NCBI GenBank assembly: GCA_002897615.1
Contig: BDTX01000021.1
Span: 245,044-309,043, forward strand
DNA: 64,000 nucleotides
DNA from: a bacterium BMS3Bbin14
GTDB lineage: Bacteria; Desulfobacterota; Desulfobulbia; Desulfobulbales; Desulfobulbaceae
Reading direction: 5' to 3'
This document shows positions 38,070-46,856 of the stretch, piece after piece. A program made the translations under genes and the position numbers. Below the pieces are notes generated by a model. That model worked only from the letters and a program-made list of their open reading frames with translations, was not told where the DNA came from and searched no databases. The first letter of the stretch is position 1. Each line of letters begins with the position of its first letter.

Positions 38070-38116
38070 GTAACTCATCACAGGATATATAACCAGGCGG
38101 TTTCACGTACTCAATC
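38070..38116. repeat. 47-bp dispersed repeat, copy 2
   Basis: This is identical over 47 bp to 1321-1367. On the minus strand the repeat supplies the final codons (Leu-Ser-Thr) and the TGA stop of recD, so its arrival changed the C terminus of that gene. Confidence 0.85.
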
Positions 38117-39893
38117 TCTGCGCCAGGCCGGAATAGCGGTTGACCCGGCGCTCCACGGCCAGGTCGAGCAAACGCCGGTCGCCGCATAGCTCCAGCTTGG
38201 TCCGGGCCCGGGTGACGCCGGTATAGATCAGTTCCCGGCAGAGGACCCGGCTGTCCTGCGCCGGCAGGATCAACAGCACCTCGGCGAATTCGGAGCCCTG
38301 GGCCTTGTGCACCGTTATGGCATAGGCCGTCTCGTGTGCCGGCAGCCGGGCCGGCGCCACCGGATGCAGGGTGCCGTCGGCATGCAGAAACCAGGCCCAC
38401 AGCCGGTCCCGGTCGTCCGGCCACAGGATGCCGGTATCGCCGTTAAAGAGCTGCAGGCCGTAATGATTGCTGGTGATCATCACCGGCCTGCCCCGGTACC
38501 ACGGATCGCTGCCGGTGATCATGCCCCGGGCGCGCAGGGCCTGTTCGGCGATCCGGTTCACTCCCGCCACCCCGGCCCCGCCTTCCCGTACACAACAGAG
38601 AATGCGGAAACGGGCCAGGGCGGCCAGGGCCGTCCCGGGATCGGCGGCGGCAAAGCAGTCCCGGAATCCGGGGACGATTCGCTCGACCAGCCATTGCCGC
38701 AGGTTTTCTTTTTCCACCTGGTGCATAGTGAAATCATGAAAATGGCCGGCCAGTACCCCGGCCAGGGCTTTGCGGCTGCCGCTGTTAACGGCCCCGGCCA
38801 GGGCGGCGATACCGCTGGCCGCGGCAAAGCGGTAACTGGTGCGCAGCAGGACAACGGAGTCGGCAAACGACTCTTCCCCGGCTCCGGGGTCCGGCGCCCT
38901 GCCTGTCAGGCGCCGCAGCCGGCGGCACAGCGGGGCTGACCAGCCGGGCTCCCGGCCGGCGCAGATGTCACCGAACAGGCTGCCGGCCTCCACCGAGGTC
39001 AACTGGTCGCGGTCACCAAGCATGATCAGCCGGGCGGCCGCCGGCAGGGCCTCGATCAGGGCGGTCATGAGCGGTACGTCGATCATCGAGGCCTCGTCCA
39101 GCACCAGCAGGTCGAGGGGCAGGGGATTGTCCCGGTTGTACCGGAAGGCATGGTCATGCGGCATAAAGCCGAGCAACCGGTGCAGGGTCCGGGTTTCGTC
39201 CGGGACCACGGCGGCGAGATCGGGGGCCAGCGTGTTTCTGGCCGTGCGGATCGATTCCCGCAACCGGGCCGCGGCCTTGCCCGTGGGGGCGGCGAGACCG
39301 ATCCGCAGCGAATTGCCGGCCAGGGTCTGCAACAGCGCCAGGATCCGGGCCACCGTATGGGTTTTGCCCGTTCCCGGGCCGCCGGAGATCACGACAAACT
39401 GTTTTAAAATCGCCACCGCGGCGGCCTGCTGCTGCCAGTCTATTTCTGGCGCTGCCGGAAAAAGGCGGGCCAGGAGCTGCCCGGCCCTTTCTTCATCCAC
39501 GGCCGCGATTCCCCGGCTGCGGCGGAGCAGGTCCTCGCCGATCGTCCGCTCACAGTTGAAATAGCGGGCCAGGTAAAGCCGGTCATCGGGATCAAGAACG
39601 AGCGGGGTCCGGCCGTCCGGCCCGGCCACCACGCCGCTGGCCAGGAGTTGCCCGCGCCAGGTGGACAACTCCGGCGCCTTGCAGATCGGCTCCGGGGCGA
39701 GGACGGGTTTGCCGGCCACGTGGTCCAGCGGCAGGCAGATGTGCCCTTCGCCAACCGCCCGGCTGGCCAGGGCCGCGGCCAGGAGCAGCCCGGGACTGTC
39801 GCCGCCGGCCAGTTTTTCAAGAAACAGGGCGACATGCAGGTCGATCTGCCGCAGTTGGCCCCGGGCCGCCGCCTGTTCAAGAAGGGCGCGCAT
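38103..39893 (-). CDS. recD: Exodeoxyribonuclease V alpha subunit RecD
   Basis: RecD is the 5'-3' helicase of RecBCD. The 596-residue protein has Walker A SGGPGTGKTHTVARIL at about residue 170, the motif LVLDEASMIDVPLM (Walker B), LGDRDQLTSVEAGS, and the C-terminal UvrD-like TVHKAQGSEF and TGVTRAR motifs. Its ATG overlaps the recB stop by one base (TGATG). The last residues come from the 47-bp repeat. The C terminus is otherwise of normal length. Confidence 0.95.
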   Translation of the reverse strand: MRALLEQAAARGQLRQIDLHVALFLEKLAGGDSPGLLLAAALASRAVGEGHICLPLDHVAGKPVLAPEPICKAPELSTWRGQLLASGVVAGPDGRTPLVLDPDDRLYLARYFNCERTIGEDLLRRSRGIAAVDEERAGQLLARLFPAAPEIDWQQQAAAVAILKQFVVISGGPGTGKTHTVARILALLQTLAGNSLRIGLAAPTGKAAARLRESIRTARNTLAPDLAAVVPDETRTLHRLLGFMPHDHAFRYNRDNPLPLDLLVLDEASMIDVPLMTALIEALPAAARLIMLGDRDQLTSVEAGSLFGDICAGREPGWSAPLCRRLRRLTGRAPDPGAGEESFADSVVLLRTSYRFAAASGIAALAGAVNSGSRKALAGVLAGHFHDFTMHQVEKENLRQWLVERIVPGFRDCFAAADPGTALAALARFRILCCVREGGAGVAGVNRIAEQALRARGMITGSDPWYRGRPVMITSNHYGLQLFNGDTGILWPDDRDRLWAWFLHADGTLHPVAPARLPAHETAYAITVHKAQGSEFAEVLLILPAQDSRVLCRELIYTGVTRARTKLELCGDRRLLDLAVERRVNRYSGLAQRLST

Positions 39894-42800
39894 CAGTCGT
39901 CCTCCCGTCCCCGGCAGCAGGAGTCCAGCTGCTCGATCAGTTCCCGCGGCGGCCGGGTAAAGTAGATTCCGCTCGCCGGGCCGGCGGCCGGGTCCAGGCC
40001 CCGCAGAAAGAGGTAATAGGCGCCGCCGCAGTGGGCGTCATAGTCGTAACCGTTCAGCCGGCGGCCCAGGTAGCGGTGCAGGGCCACGGTGTAGATAAGA
40101 TACTGCAGGTCGTAGCGGTGTTCCGCCATTGCGCCGGCCAGCTGTTCGGGTCGATAGGCCGGCAGGCCGGAGCCCAGGTAGTTGGACTTGTAATCGGCGA
40201 GAAAAAAGCGGCCCTGGAAACGAAAGACCAGGTCGATAAAGCCCTTCATCAAGCCGTGCAGCCGGGGGGCGGGAAACTCGAGCGGCCGGATGGCGAAAGC
40301 GGTCAGCACCCGGTTGAAACGGTCAAGATCCAGGCCGGTCAGGGAGAAATAAAAGGCCATCTCCGTCAGCCGGTCGTCTCCTGGCAACCGGCGCAGACAA
40401 AAATCGCTGTCCGGGGCCAGCCGGGTATCCAGGATGTTTGTCAGCCATCGGCACACCACCGGCGTCCAGAGGCGGTCAAAGCCGAACCGCTGCAGGCTGT
40501 CCTGCACCAGGTCCCGCATCTCCCCGCCGCCGGCCCGGGGGAAATCAAGCTGTTCCAGCAGTCCGTGCAGGCAGGTCCCGGCCGCCGGACCCCTGGGAAA
40601 GTTGAAGACGGAAAGGGGTTCTTCGGCCAAGGGTGCGGTATCCGCCAGGTCCAGGTTTTCACCGGCTTGCCGGGGCTGCGGACCGGGGCTTGATGCAAGC
40701 TGCGAATAACTGGTGATCCGCCATTCCCGGTCGATGCTGCCATGAAAGACCTTGACGGCCAGGCCGGCCCCGTCATGACCGGTCGCCGGGACCGCTGCCG
40801 GGGCGGCAGACGAATCCGGCCAGGGCGGACAATTAACGAGCCGCCCGGCGTTGTTCAGGTTGGTGATATCCTCCCGGATCCGTTTTTCGCCGAGGCTTTT
40901 CAGCACCGGTACCGTCTTCGCGTCCCGCCGGTGCAGCAGCCAGGCCAGGGCCGTGTTGTCCATGCCGCTGATCCTGCCCCAGCACCAGTAACAGCAGTAG
41001 CGCGCCCGGGTCACGGCGACATAGAGCAGGCGGAGGTCCTCGGCCAGCCGCTCCTGCTCGGCCAGCCGGTAATACTCATTATTTTCGCTGCCCAGGTCGA
41101 CCGTGAAGCGGAAATCCGCCTTCGGGTCGTGGAAGGTAAAAACCGCATCCCGGCGGACCGGACGGCAGTTCCAGGCAAAGGGCAGAAAGACCACCGGGTA
41201 TTCCAACCCCTTGGCCTTATGGATGGTGACGATGCGGACCAGGTTTTCATCGCTCTCCAGGCGTAACTGCTGGCTGGCGGCCTCCGGGGCGGGGTTGGCT
41301 ATCTGGTCTTGCAACCAGCGCAGCAGCCCGTCCATGCCCGGCTGCTGTTCGGCGGCCTCCTGCAGGAGTTCCGCCAGGTGGAGAAAGTTGGTCAGCCGCC
41401 GTTCGCCGTCAGGCCGGGCCAGCAGCCGGCGGACGACCCGGCGCTCGGCCACCAGGGTCAGGAACATGACGTTCGGACCGCGCTGTTGCCAGGTCTCCTG
41501 GTAGTTCCGCATGGTCCCGAGCAGCCGTGCCCATTCCAGTTCATGACGGGCCAGTTGGTCCAGCTCCCGGCCATCGAGCCCGAAAAGGTCAGTAACTAAG
41601 GCGTTGCGCACCTGCGGTTCATCGCCCGGCGCCAGGAGCGCCGCCAGCACCTCCTGCATCTGCCGGGCCTCGTCCGTCGCCAAGACCGAATCCTGGCTGT
41701 AATAGACGCTGGCAATATCCCGCTCCCGCAGGGCCTGCCGCATAACGGCCGCCTCGTGATGAGTGCGGACCAGCACGGCAAGGTCCCGGGCGCCAAGCGG
41801 CTCGTCGCCGATGGTTGCCGCCTGCCGCCGCCCCATGGCGAGCAGGCGGGCAATCTCGGCCGCGCACCAGGCGGCGGCAGTCCCCTCGGCCCGGTCCTTG
41901 GCTATGGTTTCTTTTCCCGCCGCGGCCAGTTGCGCCGCCGGCAGGACCAGGGCCGTCAGGGGCGGCGCCGGGGCACCGTCGAGCAGCAGTGGTTTTTCAT
42001 CGGCCCGGCCGCCGGCCTGTACCGGGGCAAAGGGGATGTCCCCGGCAAAGATGAAGGAGTCCCGCCCCGCAAACAGCCGGTTGACCGCCTGCACCATGGC
42101 GCCGGTTGCACGGTAATTGGTGGACATTGTATGGTGGCCCGCTGCCGGCGTATCCTTTTTGGCCTGGATATAGGTAAAAATATCGGCCCCGCGAAAGGAG
42201 TAAACGGCCTGCTTGGGATCGCCGATCATGAACAGGCCGGCGGCCGGGTCAAGGCCGAATATCCGCCGGAAAATTCGGTACTGCAGGGGGTCGGTATCCT
42301 GGAATTCGTCCACCAGGGCCACGGCAAAACGATTGCGGATTCGCCGGACCAGGGCGCCGCCGCTGCCGGCAAGGGCCCGGTCAAGGCCGCTCAACAGGTC
42401 GTCGAAAGACATCCGGGCCTGGTCGCGTTTGCGCCGCTCCAGCTCGGAACGGATGAAGTCCCAGGCGTCGAGCAGGACCCGGACCCGGCTGGCGCGGAGA
42501 AAAACGCCGTGGGCCAGGTAAAACGCATCAAACAGTTGAAAAAACGGCAGGGGCGGCAGGATTTTTTTTCCCTTGAGCAGCCCGGCCATCACCGAGGCCG
42601 CCAGCAGGGAGACGCAATCCGGCAGCTCCCATGCCATCTCGCCGGCCGCGGCCAGCGTATCCATGCCGGTCAGGGCCAGGTGCACCCGCTCCCGGCCGTA
42701 GCTTTTGTTTTTATCACGCTTCAGGCAGGGGTCATGGGCCAGGATATCCGCGACTTCGGCCCGGTAGCGGGGCCAGGCCTGCTGCACGGCCTGGAAACGG

Positions 42801-43447
42801 TCCTCGGCCTCCCGGCGCCGCCTTGCCGGATCATCTGCTGCCGGATCAGGCACCCAGGCCATTTCGGCGCGGGCCGGGAGCGGGTGCAGGACCCTGAGCA
42901 GGCCGGCCGGGTCGCCCCACTGTTTGGCCGCCCAGGCGGCCTCGGCCGGAGAAACCGGGTAAAAGCGCCGGCGCCAGAAATCCTCGATAATCTGTTGCCG
43001 CAGCGGTTGTTCGTTTTCCAGCAGCTCCGCCTCAAAGGGCGAGCCGGACTCAAAGGCATGGTCCTGCAGCATGCGCTGGCAGAAACCGTGAATGGTGTAA
43101 ATGGCCGCCTCGTCCATGCGGGTCAGGGCGTCGATCAGCAGCGTCGCGGTCTGCCGGCGGTCCTCGATCCCCGCCAGGAGGCGGGTGAGCGCCGGATCGT
43201 CGCCGGGCACGTTCCTGCCCTCCAGCACGTCCAGGGCCTCCCGCAGCCGGGTGCGAATCCGGCCGCGCAGCTCCTCGGTGGCGCTGACGGTAAAGGTCAC
43301 CACCAGGATGGCATCTACCTCGAGCCGGCGCTCAAGGATGAGCCGCAGGTACAGGAGCGCGATGCTGTAGGTCTTGCCGGTACCGGCGCTGGCCTCGATG
43401 AGCTGCTGGCCGGTCAGGGGAAAGGCGAGCGGATCAAAGGTCTGCAT
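39893..43447 (-). CDS. recB: Exodeoxyribonuclease V beta subunit RecB
   Basis: RecB is the 3'-5' helicase and nuclease subunit. The protein of 1184 residues has Walker A LIEASAGTGKTYSIALLYL at about residue 14, VDEFQDTDPLQYRIF (motif II), and TIHKAKGLEYPVVFLPFAW (motif V). The C-terminal nuclease domain has the LADYKSNYL motif. I place the start at the ATG at 43447, because GGAGG lies six bases upstream inside the end of recC. A long upstream open frame there is only a shadow of recC. Confidence 0.95.
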   Translation of the reverse strand: MQTFDPLAFPLTGQQLIEASAGTGKTYSIALLYLRLILERRLEVDAILVVTFTVSATEELRGRIRTRLREALDVLEGRNVPGDDPALTRLLAGIEDRRQTATLLIDALTRMDEAAIYTIHGFCQRMLQDHAFESGSPFEAELLENEQPLRQQIIEDFWRRRFYPVSPAEAAWAAKQWGDPAGLLRVLHPLPARAEMAWVPDPAADDPARRRREAEDRFQAVQQAWPRYRAEVADILAHDPCLKRDKNKSYGRERVHLALTGMDTLAAAGEMAWELPDCVSLLAASVMAGLLKGKKILPPLPFFQLFDAFYLAHGVFLRASRVRVLLDAWDFIRSELERRKRDQARMSFDDLLSGLDRALAGSGGALVRRIRNRFAVALVDEFQDTDPLQYRIFRRIFGLDPAAGLFMIGDPKQAVYSFRGADIFTYIQAKKDTPAAGHHTMSTNYRATGAMVQAVNRLFAGRDSFIFAGDIPFAPVQAGGRADEKPLLLDGAPAPPLTALVLPAAQLAAAGKETIAKDRAEGTAAAWCAAEIARLLAMGRRQAATIGDEPLGARDLAVLVRTHHEAAVMRQALRERDIASVYYSQDSVLATDEARQMQEVLAALLAPGDEPQVRNALVTDLFGLDGRELDQLARHELEWARLLGTMRNYQETWQQRGPNVMFLTLVAERRVVRRLLARPDGERRLTNFLHLAELLQEAAEQQPGMDGLLRWLQDQIANPAPEAASQQLRLESDENLVRIVTIHKAKGLEYPVVFLPFAWNCRPVRRDAVFTFHDPKADFRFTVDLGSENNEYYRLAEQERLAEDLRLLYVAVTRARYCCYWCWGRISGMDNTALAWLLHRRDAKTVPVLKSLGEKRIREDITNLNNAGRLVNCPPWPDSSAAPAAVPATGHDGAGLAVKVFHGSIDREWRITSYSQLASSPGPQPRQAGENLDLADTAPLAEEPLSVFNFPRGPAAGTCLHGLLEQLDFPRAGGGEMRDLVQDSLQRFGFDRLWTPVVCRWLTNILDTRLAPDSDFCLRRLPGDDRLTEMAFYFSLTGLDLDRFNRVLTAFAIRPLEFPAPRLHGLMKGFIDLVFRFQGRFFLADYKSNYLGSGLPAYRPEQLAGAMAEHRYDLQYLIYTVALHRYLGRRLNGYDYDAHCGGAYYLFLRGLDPAAGPASGIYFTRPPRELIEQLDSCCRGREDD

Positions 43448-46400
43448 CGTCATCCTCCAGGTGGGCGAAAAGCGGCCCGAAGACCGCCTGGGCCAGCGCC
43501 GGGAACGGGCTCTCCAGGGGGTGGTCCCCCTGGAAGGCGATCCGGTAGGCCGGGTCTTCGCCCTCGCCCGGCCGGCGGAAGCCGCCGGTCCAGGTTTTTT
43601 TCGCCGCCTCGGCTTCCCGGCCCTTGCCCGCCCGCCAGGCCTCCAGCCAGGCCCGGCTGGTTTCCGGGTAGAAGCGGAGCGGCTCGCCAAGCCCCTGCCG
43701 GTACAGCTCCAGCAGCTGCCGCAGTTCGGCGCCCGGGTCCGCAACCGGCCGGAGCCGCACGGTCCGGTCGGTCGCCACGTGGCAGCTCTTGAGGGCGCAT
43801 TGCCGGGGGGCCAGGAGATTGAGGACCAGGTGCTGCAGCCAGAGGCTCAGCAGGTCCCGGCCCTTGAGCCGGGCGGCGCGATAGCGGACACAGCCGCCGC
43901 CATACAGTCCGTCGAGCCGGCCGCTGAGCTGGAAGCCGTCAATCTCCGCGGCAACGTCCAGGGCAGCCACGGGGTCTGCCAGCAGCGGGGTGACCGTGGC
44001 GGCCAGCCCGGCCGCCAGCCGGGCCAGTTCATGGAAGAGGTTGACCCCGAAGCTGCCGTGGGGCAGCGCGCCCGTGGCCTGCAGCCATTGCAACTGCTCC
44101 TCGTTCCCCTGGCCGGCCAGCACGGCGGCCACGGCCGCCTGGCCCAGGGCATAGCGTTGCAGCGGCTCCGGCAGGAAGGGTTCGTTTTCAGGGAGGAGTT
44201 CATCGGCGGCCCGGAGCCGGAGCCCCAGCCGCTCCTGCAGAAAAAACCGAACCGGGTGCGACCAGAACCGGACCAGATCCTTGACCGCCACCTGGCGCTG
44301 TTCTTCCCCGGCCGCGGGCAACGGCGAGGACAAGAACGGCGGCGGCTCCGTCGCCGGCCCCGGGATCGGCAGCCATTGCTCCGCGTAACTTGCCCGGCCG
44401 GGCGAACCGTCGAAGCAGCGGGGACTGAAGGGCTGCAGGGGATGTTCCACCGTCAGCTGCCGGCAGGCCCTGCCGGCGTCCGAGGAAAAGGAGCGGTCGA
44501 TATAGTCCTGCAGTTCCGCCACCACCACCGATGGCGGCCGGACGCTGTTGTCACGCCGGTCCCGGCCCACCCGGGAGACAGCGAGGACCTCCCGGGCCGA
44601 AAGCAGGGCTTCGAGAAAGAGATAACGGTCGTCATTCCGGCGGTTTCGATCACCAAGTCGCGGCGTCCCGGCCATGAGATCAAACGTTGCCGGCCGCTGG
44701 TTGCGGGGATAATCGCTGTCGTTCATGCCCAGCAGCCAGATGACGCGAAAGGGCACCGAGCGCATGGGCACCATGTTGCAGAAGGTCACCCGGCCGGAGA
44801 GAAAGGCCTGGCCGGGGGACGGCGCGCTCAGGGCCTGTTCGAAACAGGTCTTGATCACCACCGGACTGAGCAGGCCGGCGAAACCGGCCCGTTGACACTG
44901 GCCCAGGCAGTCAACAATGGTTTCCCGTAGTTCGGGGAGGGCATCATGGTCGTCTTCATCGCCGGCCGGAGCAAAAAAATCATCCAGCAGCCGCAGCAGG
45001 AGCTCGGTCCAGTCCCCGGCCGACCGGGCCTCCCGCAGGCGGCCGTGCCAGTCGCGCAGCCGGTCGAGAAATTCGGCCAGCCTGCCCAGCAATGCCGCTT
45101 CGCCGCCCGCGGCGGCGGCACAGGGGGCTATCCCCTGGTAGAGCTCGCCAGCTCCCGCAATATAGCCGAGCAGCAAGCGGTCCAGGCCGAAAGACCAGGT
45201 ATGCAGTCCGGACATCTCCAGGCCGAGTTCCCGGCGGTGTCCGGCATCAAGCCCCCAGCGGATACCGCTCTCCCGCAGCCAGGCGCGGACCCGGGCCAAC
45301 TCCTCCTCTTCGACGGCAAAGCGGCGGCGCACGGCCGGGGTTTCCAGAAGCGAGAGCACGGCCGGCGCGGCACAACGATTGGTTGGCAGGTCCAGCAGGA
45401 AAAGGAAGGTCCCGGCCAGGGATTGCTCTTCGCGAAACGAACGGTCGGCCAGGGACCAGGGGATTCGTTTCTCAGCTGCGGCCGCGCCGAACACGGCGGC
45501 CACCGCCGGGGCATACGTTTCGATATCCGGGGCCATGACCAGGATATCGGCGGGTTTGAGATCGGCGCCGGCGGTAAACAGATCGAGAAGCCGGTCGTGG
45601 AGCACCTCTATTTCGCGTAACGGGCTATGACAGACATGAAACTGGATTGAGCGGTCGGCCGCGGCCAGCGGCAGGGGTTCCCGGCCCGGCTCCGTGCGGT
45701 CGACGAGATCAAGAATGTCGTCCTGCAACCGGGCGAGCAGGCTCCGGCCTTCAGGTTTTACATACTGCTCGTTCTCCTGCACCTGCAGGTCGACGAGCTG
45801 GCGGAAAAACTCCCGGCCCACGGTGCCGAGCGAGGCCAGGAGGGGGTTGCCGGCCTCGAAATACTCGCTGACATCCGTTTTTTGCCGGCGCCGCCAGGCG
45901 GCCCGTTTCCGGGCCATCTCCCCGGCCGAGGCCAGGTCCCCCCAGTAATGGCGGCAGGGACTCAGGTGCAGGAGATGGACCTCGGTCAGGGCGCTGACCG
46001 CGTCAACCAGTTCCAGGTAGACCGGGGCCAGGGAACTGATCCCGAAGAAACAAACCCGCCGGGGCAGGCCGGCAGGGGAGAGGCCGCCGCGCTGCCGCAA
46101 CTTGCGAAAGTCATGGACAAGGCGGGCCCGGTGCCGGCGGTTCGAGGCGGTCAGGCGGCGCCACAGTTCGGCCTGCCACTGTTCGTCCCGGCCCTCTTCC
46201 CACTCGATCAGCATCTCAGGCCGGAAAACGAGGTATTGGTCAAAGAGATCACTGAGCCGGCCGGCAAGCTGGAAGGCCTTGCGGCCGTCCCGGTCGTCCC
46301 GCAGGTAGCCGGCCACCTCCGCGAAACGCCGATCGCGGCAGAGTTCGGGCAGCAGGCCCAGGATCCGCCATTGCATAACCGAACGTTCAAAGCCGACTTG

Positions 46401-46643
46401 CTCCGGGAGCTCGCCCAGCTGGGAGGCAAAGACCTGCCAGGCGAAACGGGCCGGCAGCGGGAAGACGAAATTGGCGGCGATACCGGTCTGCAAGGCGATC
46501 TGCTGCGAGAGCCAGCGGGCCATGCCCGGATTCTGCACCACGATCATTTCCGGGGCCAGGGGGTCGGCCGGGGGTTCGTCCAGAACGGCGCAGAGCAGCG
46601 CCAGGAGACGTTCCAGCCGGTTGGACTGATGGAGCTTGATCAT
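43434..46643 (-). CDS. recC: Exodeoxyribonuclease V gamma subunit RecC
   Basis: RecC binds Chi and splits the strands in RecBCD. The 1069-residue protein has the N-terminal family signature (PEMIVVQNPGMARWLSQQIA, then FVFPLPARFAW) and inactive helicase-like and nuclease-like domains, with no intact Walker A. It is first in the recC-recB-recD operon and overlaps the start of recB. The whole region is very GC-rich, which produces long meaningless frames on the plus strand. Confidence 0.94.
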   Translation of the reverse strand: MIKLHQSNRLERLLALLCAVLDEPPADPLAPEMIVVQNPGMARWLSQQIALQTGIAANFVFPLPARFAWQVFASQLGELPEQVGFERSVMQWRILGLLPELCRDRRFAEVAGYLRDDRDGRKAFQLAGRLSDLFDQYLVFRPEMLIEWEEGRDEQWQAELWRRLTASNRRHRARLVHDFRKLRQRGGLSPAGLPRRVCFFGISSLAPVYLELVDAVSALTEVHLLHLSPCRHYWGDLASAGEMARKRAAWRRRQKTDVSEYFEAGNPLLASLGTVGREFFRQLVDLQVQENEQYVKPEGRSLLARLQDDILDLVDRTEPGREPLPLAAADRSIQFHVCHSPLREIEVLHDRLLDLFTAGADLKPADILVMAPDIETYAPAVAAVFGAAAAEKRIPWSLADRSFREEQSLAGTFLFLLDLPTNRCAAPAVLSLLETPAVRRRFAVEEEELARVRAWLRESGIRWGLDAGHRRELGLEMSGLHTWSFGLDRLLLGYIAGAGELYQGIAPCAAAAGGEAALLGRLAEFLDRLRDWHGRLREARSAGDWTELLLRLLDDFFAPAGDEDDHDALPELRETIVDCLGQCQRAGFAGLLSPVVIKTCFEQALSAPSPGQAFLSGRVTFCNMVPMRSVPFRVIWLLGMNDSDYPRNQRPATFDLMAGTPRLGDRNRRNDDRYLFLEALLSAREVLAVSRVGRDRRDNSVRPPSVVVAELQDYIDRSFSSDAGRACRQLTVEHPLQPFSPRCFDGSPGRASYAEQWLPIPGPATEPPPFLSSPLPAAGEEQRQVAVKDLVRFWSHPVRFFLQERLGLRLRAADELLPENEPFLPEPLQRYALGQAAVAAVLAGQGNEEQLQWLQATGALPHGSFGVNLFHELARLAAGLAATVTPLLADPVAALDVAAEIDGFQLSGRLDGLYGGGCVRYRAARLKGRDLLSLWLQHLVLNLLAPRQCALKSCHVATDRTVRLRPVADPGAELRQLLELYRQGLGEPLRFYPETSRAWLEAWRAGKGREAEAAKKTWTGGFRRPGEGEDPAYRIAFQGDHPLESPFPALAQAVFGPLFAHLEDDDADL

Positions 46644-46856
46644 GGGGGTCCCGGTTCGGATTCAGACAATAAAAACAGCCATTTTAATTTATACCAGCAT
46701 TGTTCCGGAACAAAAAGAAAGAGAGCGTGAATTTATGTATTTTTTTGAAAAAACAATTTGTTCTGCTATAGTTAACTTAAAAGAAAAGGCTCGCCCATGC
46801 CTTCAGTTTGTCCGCTTCTGCGGTGCCGATAACAGTACCATAAAAAGGCCGGTTTT

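Noticed and set aside
41756..43792. Long plus-strand open frame (678 codons) opposite recB and the neighbouring frames at 43374-44930 and 44946-45620
   Set aside because: They lie wholly within recB/recC on the other strand, are Pro/Arg/Gly-rich without domains, and are expected from high GC in third positions.
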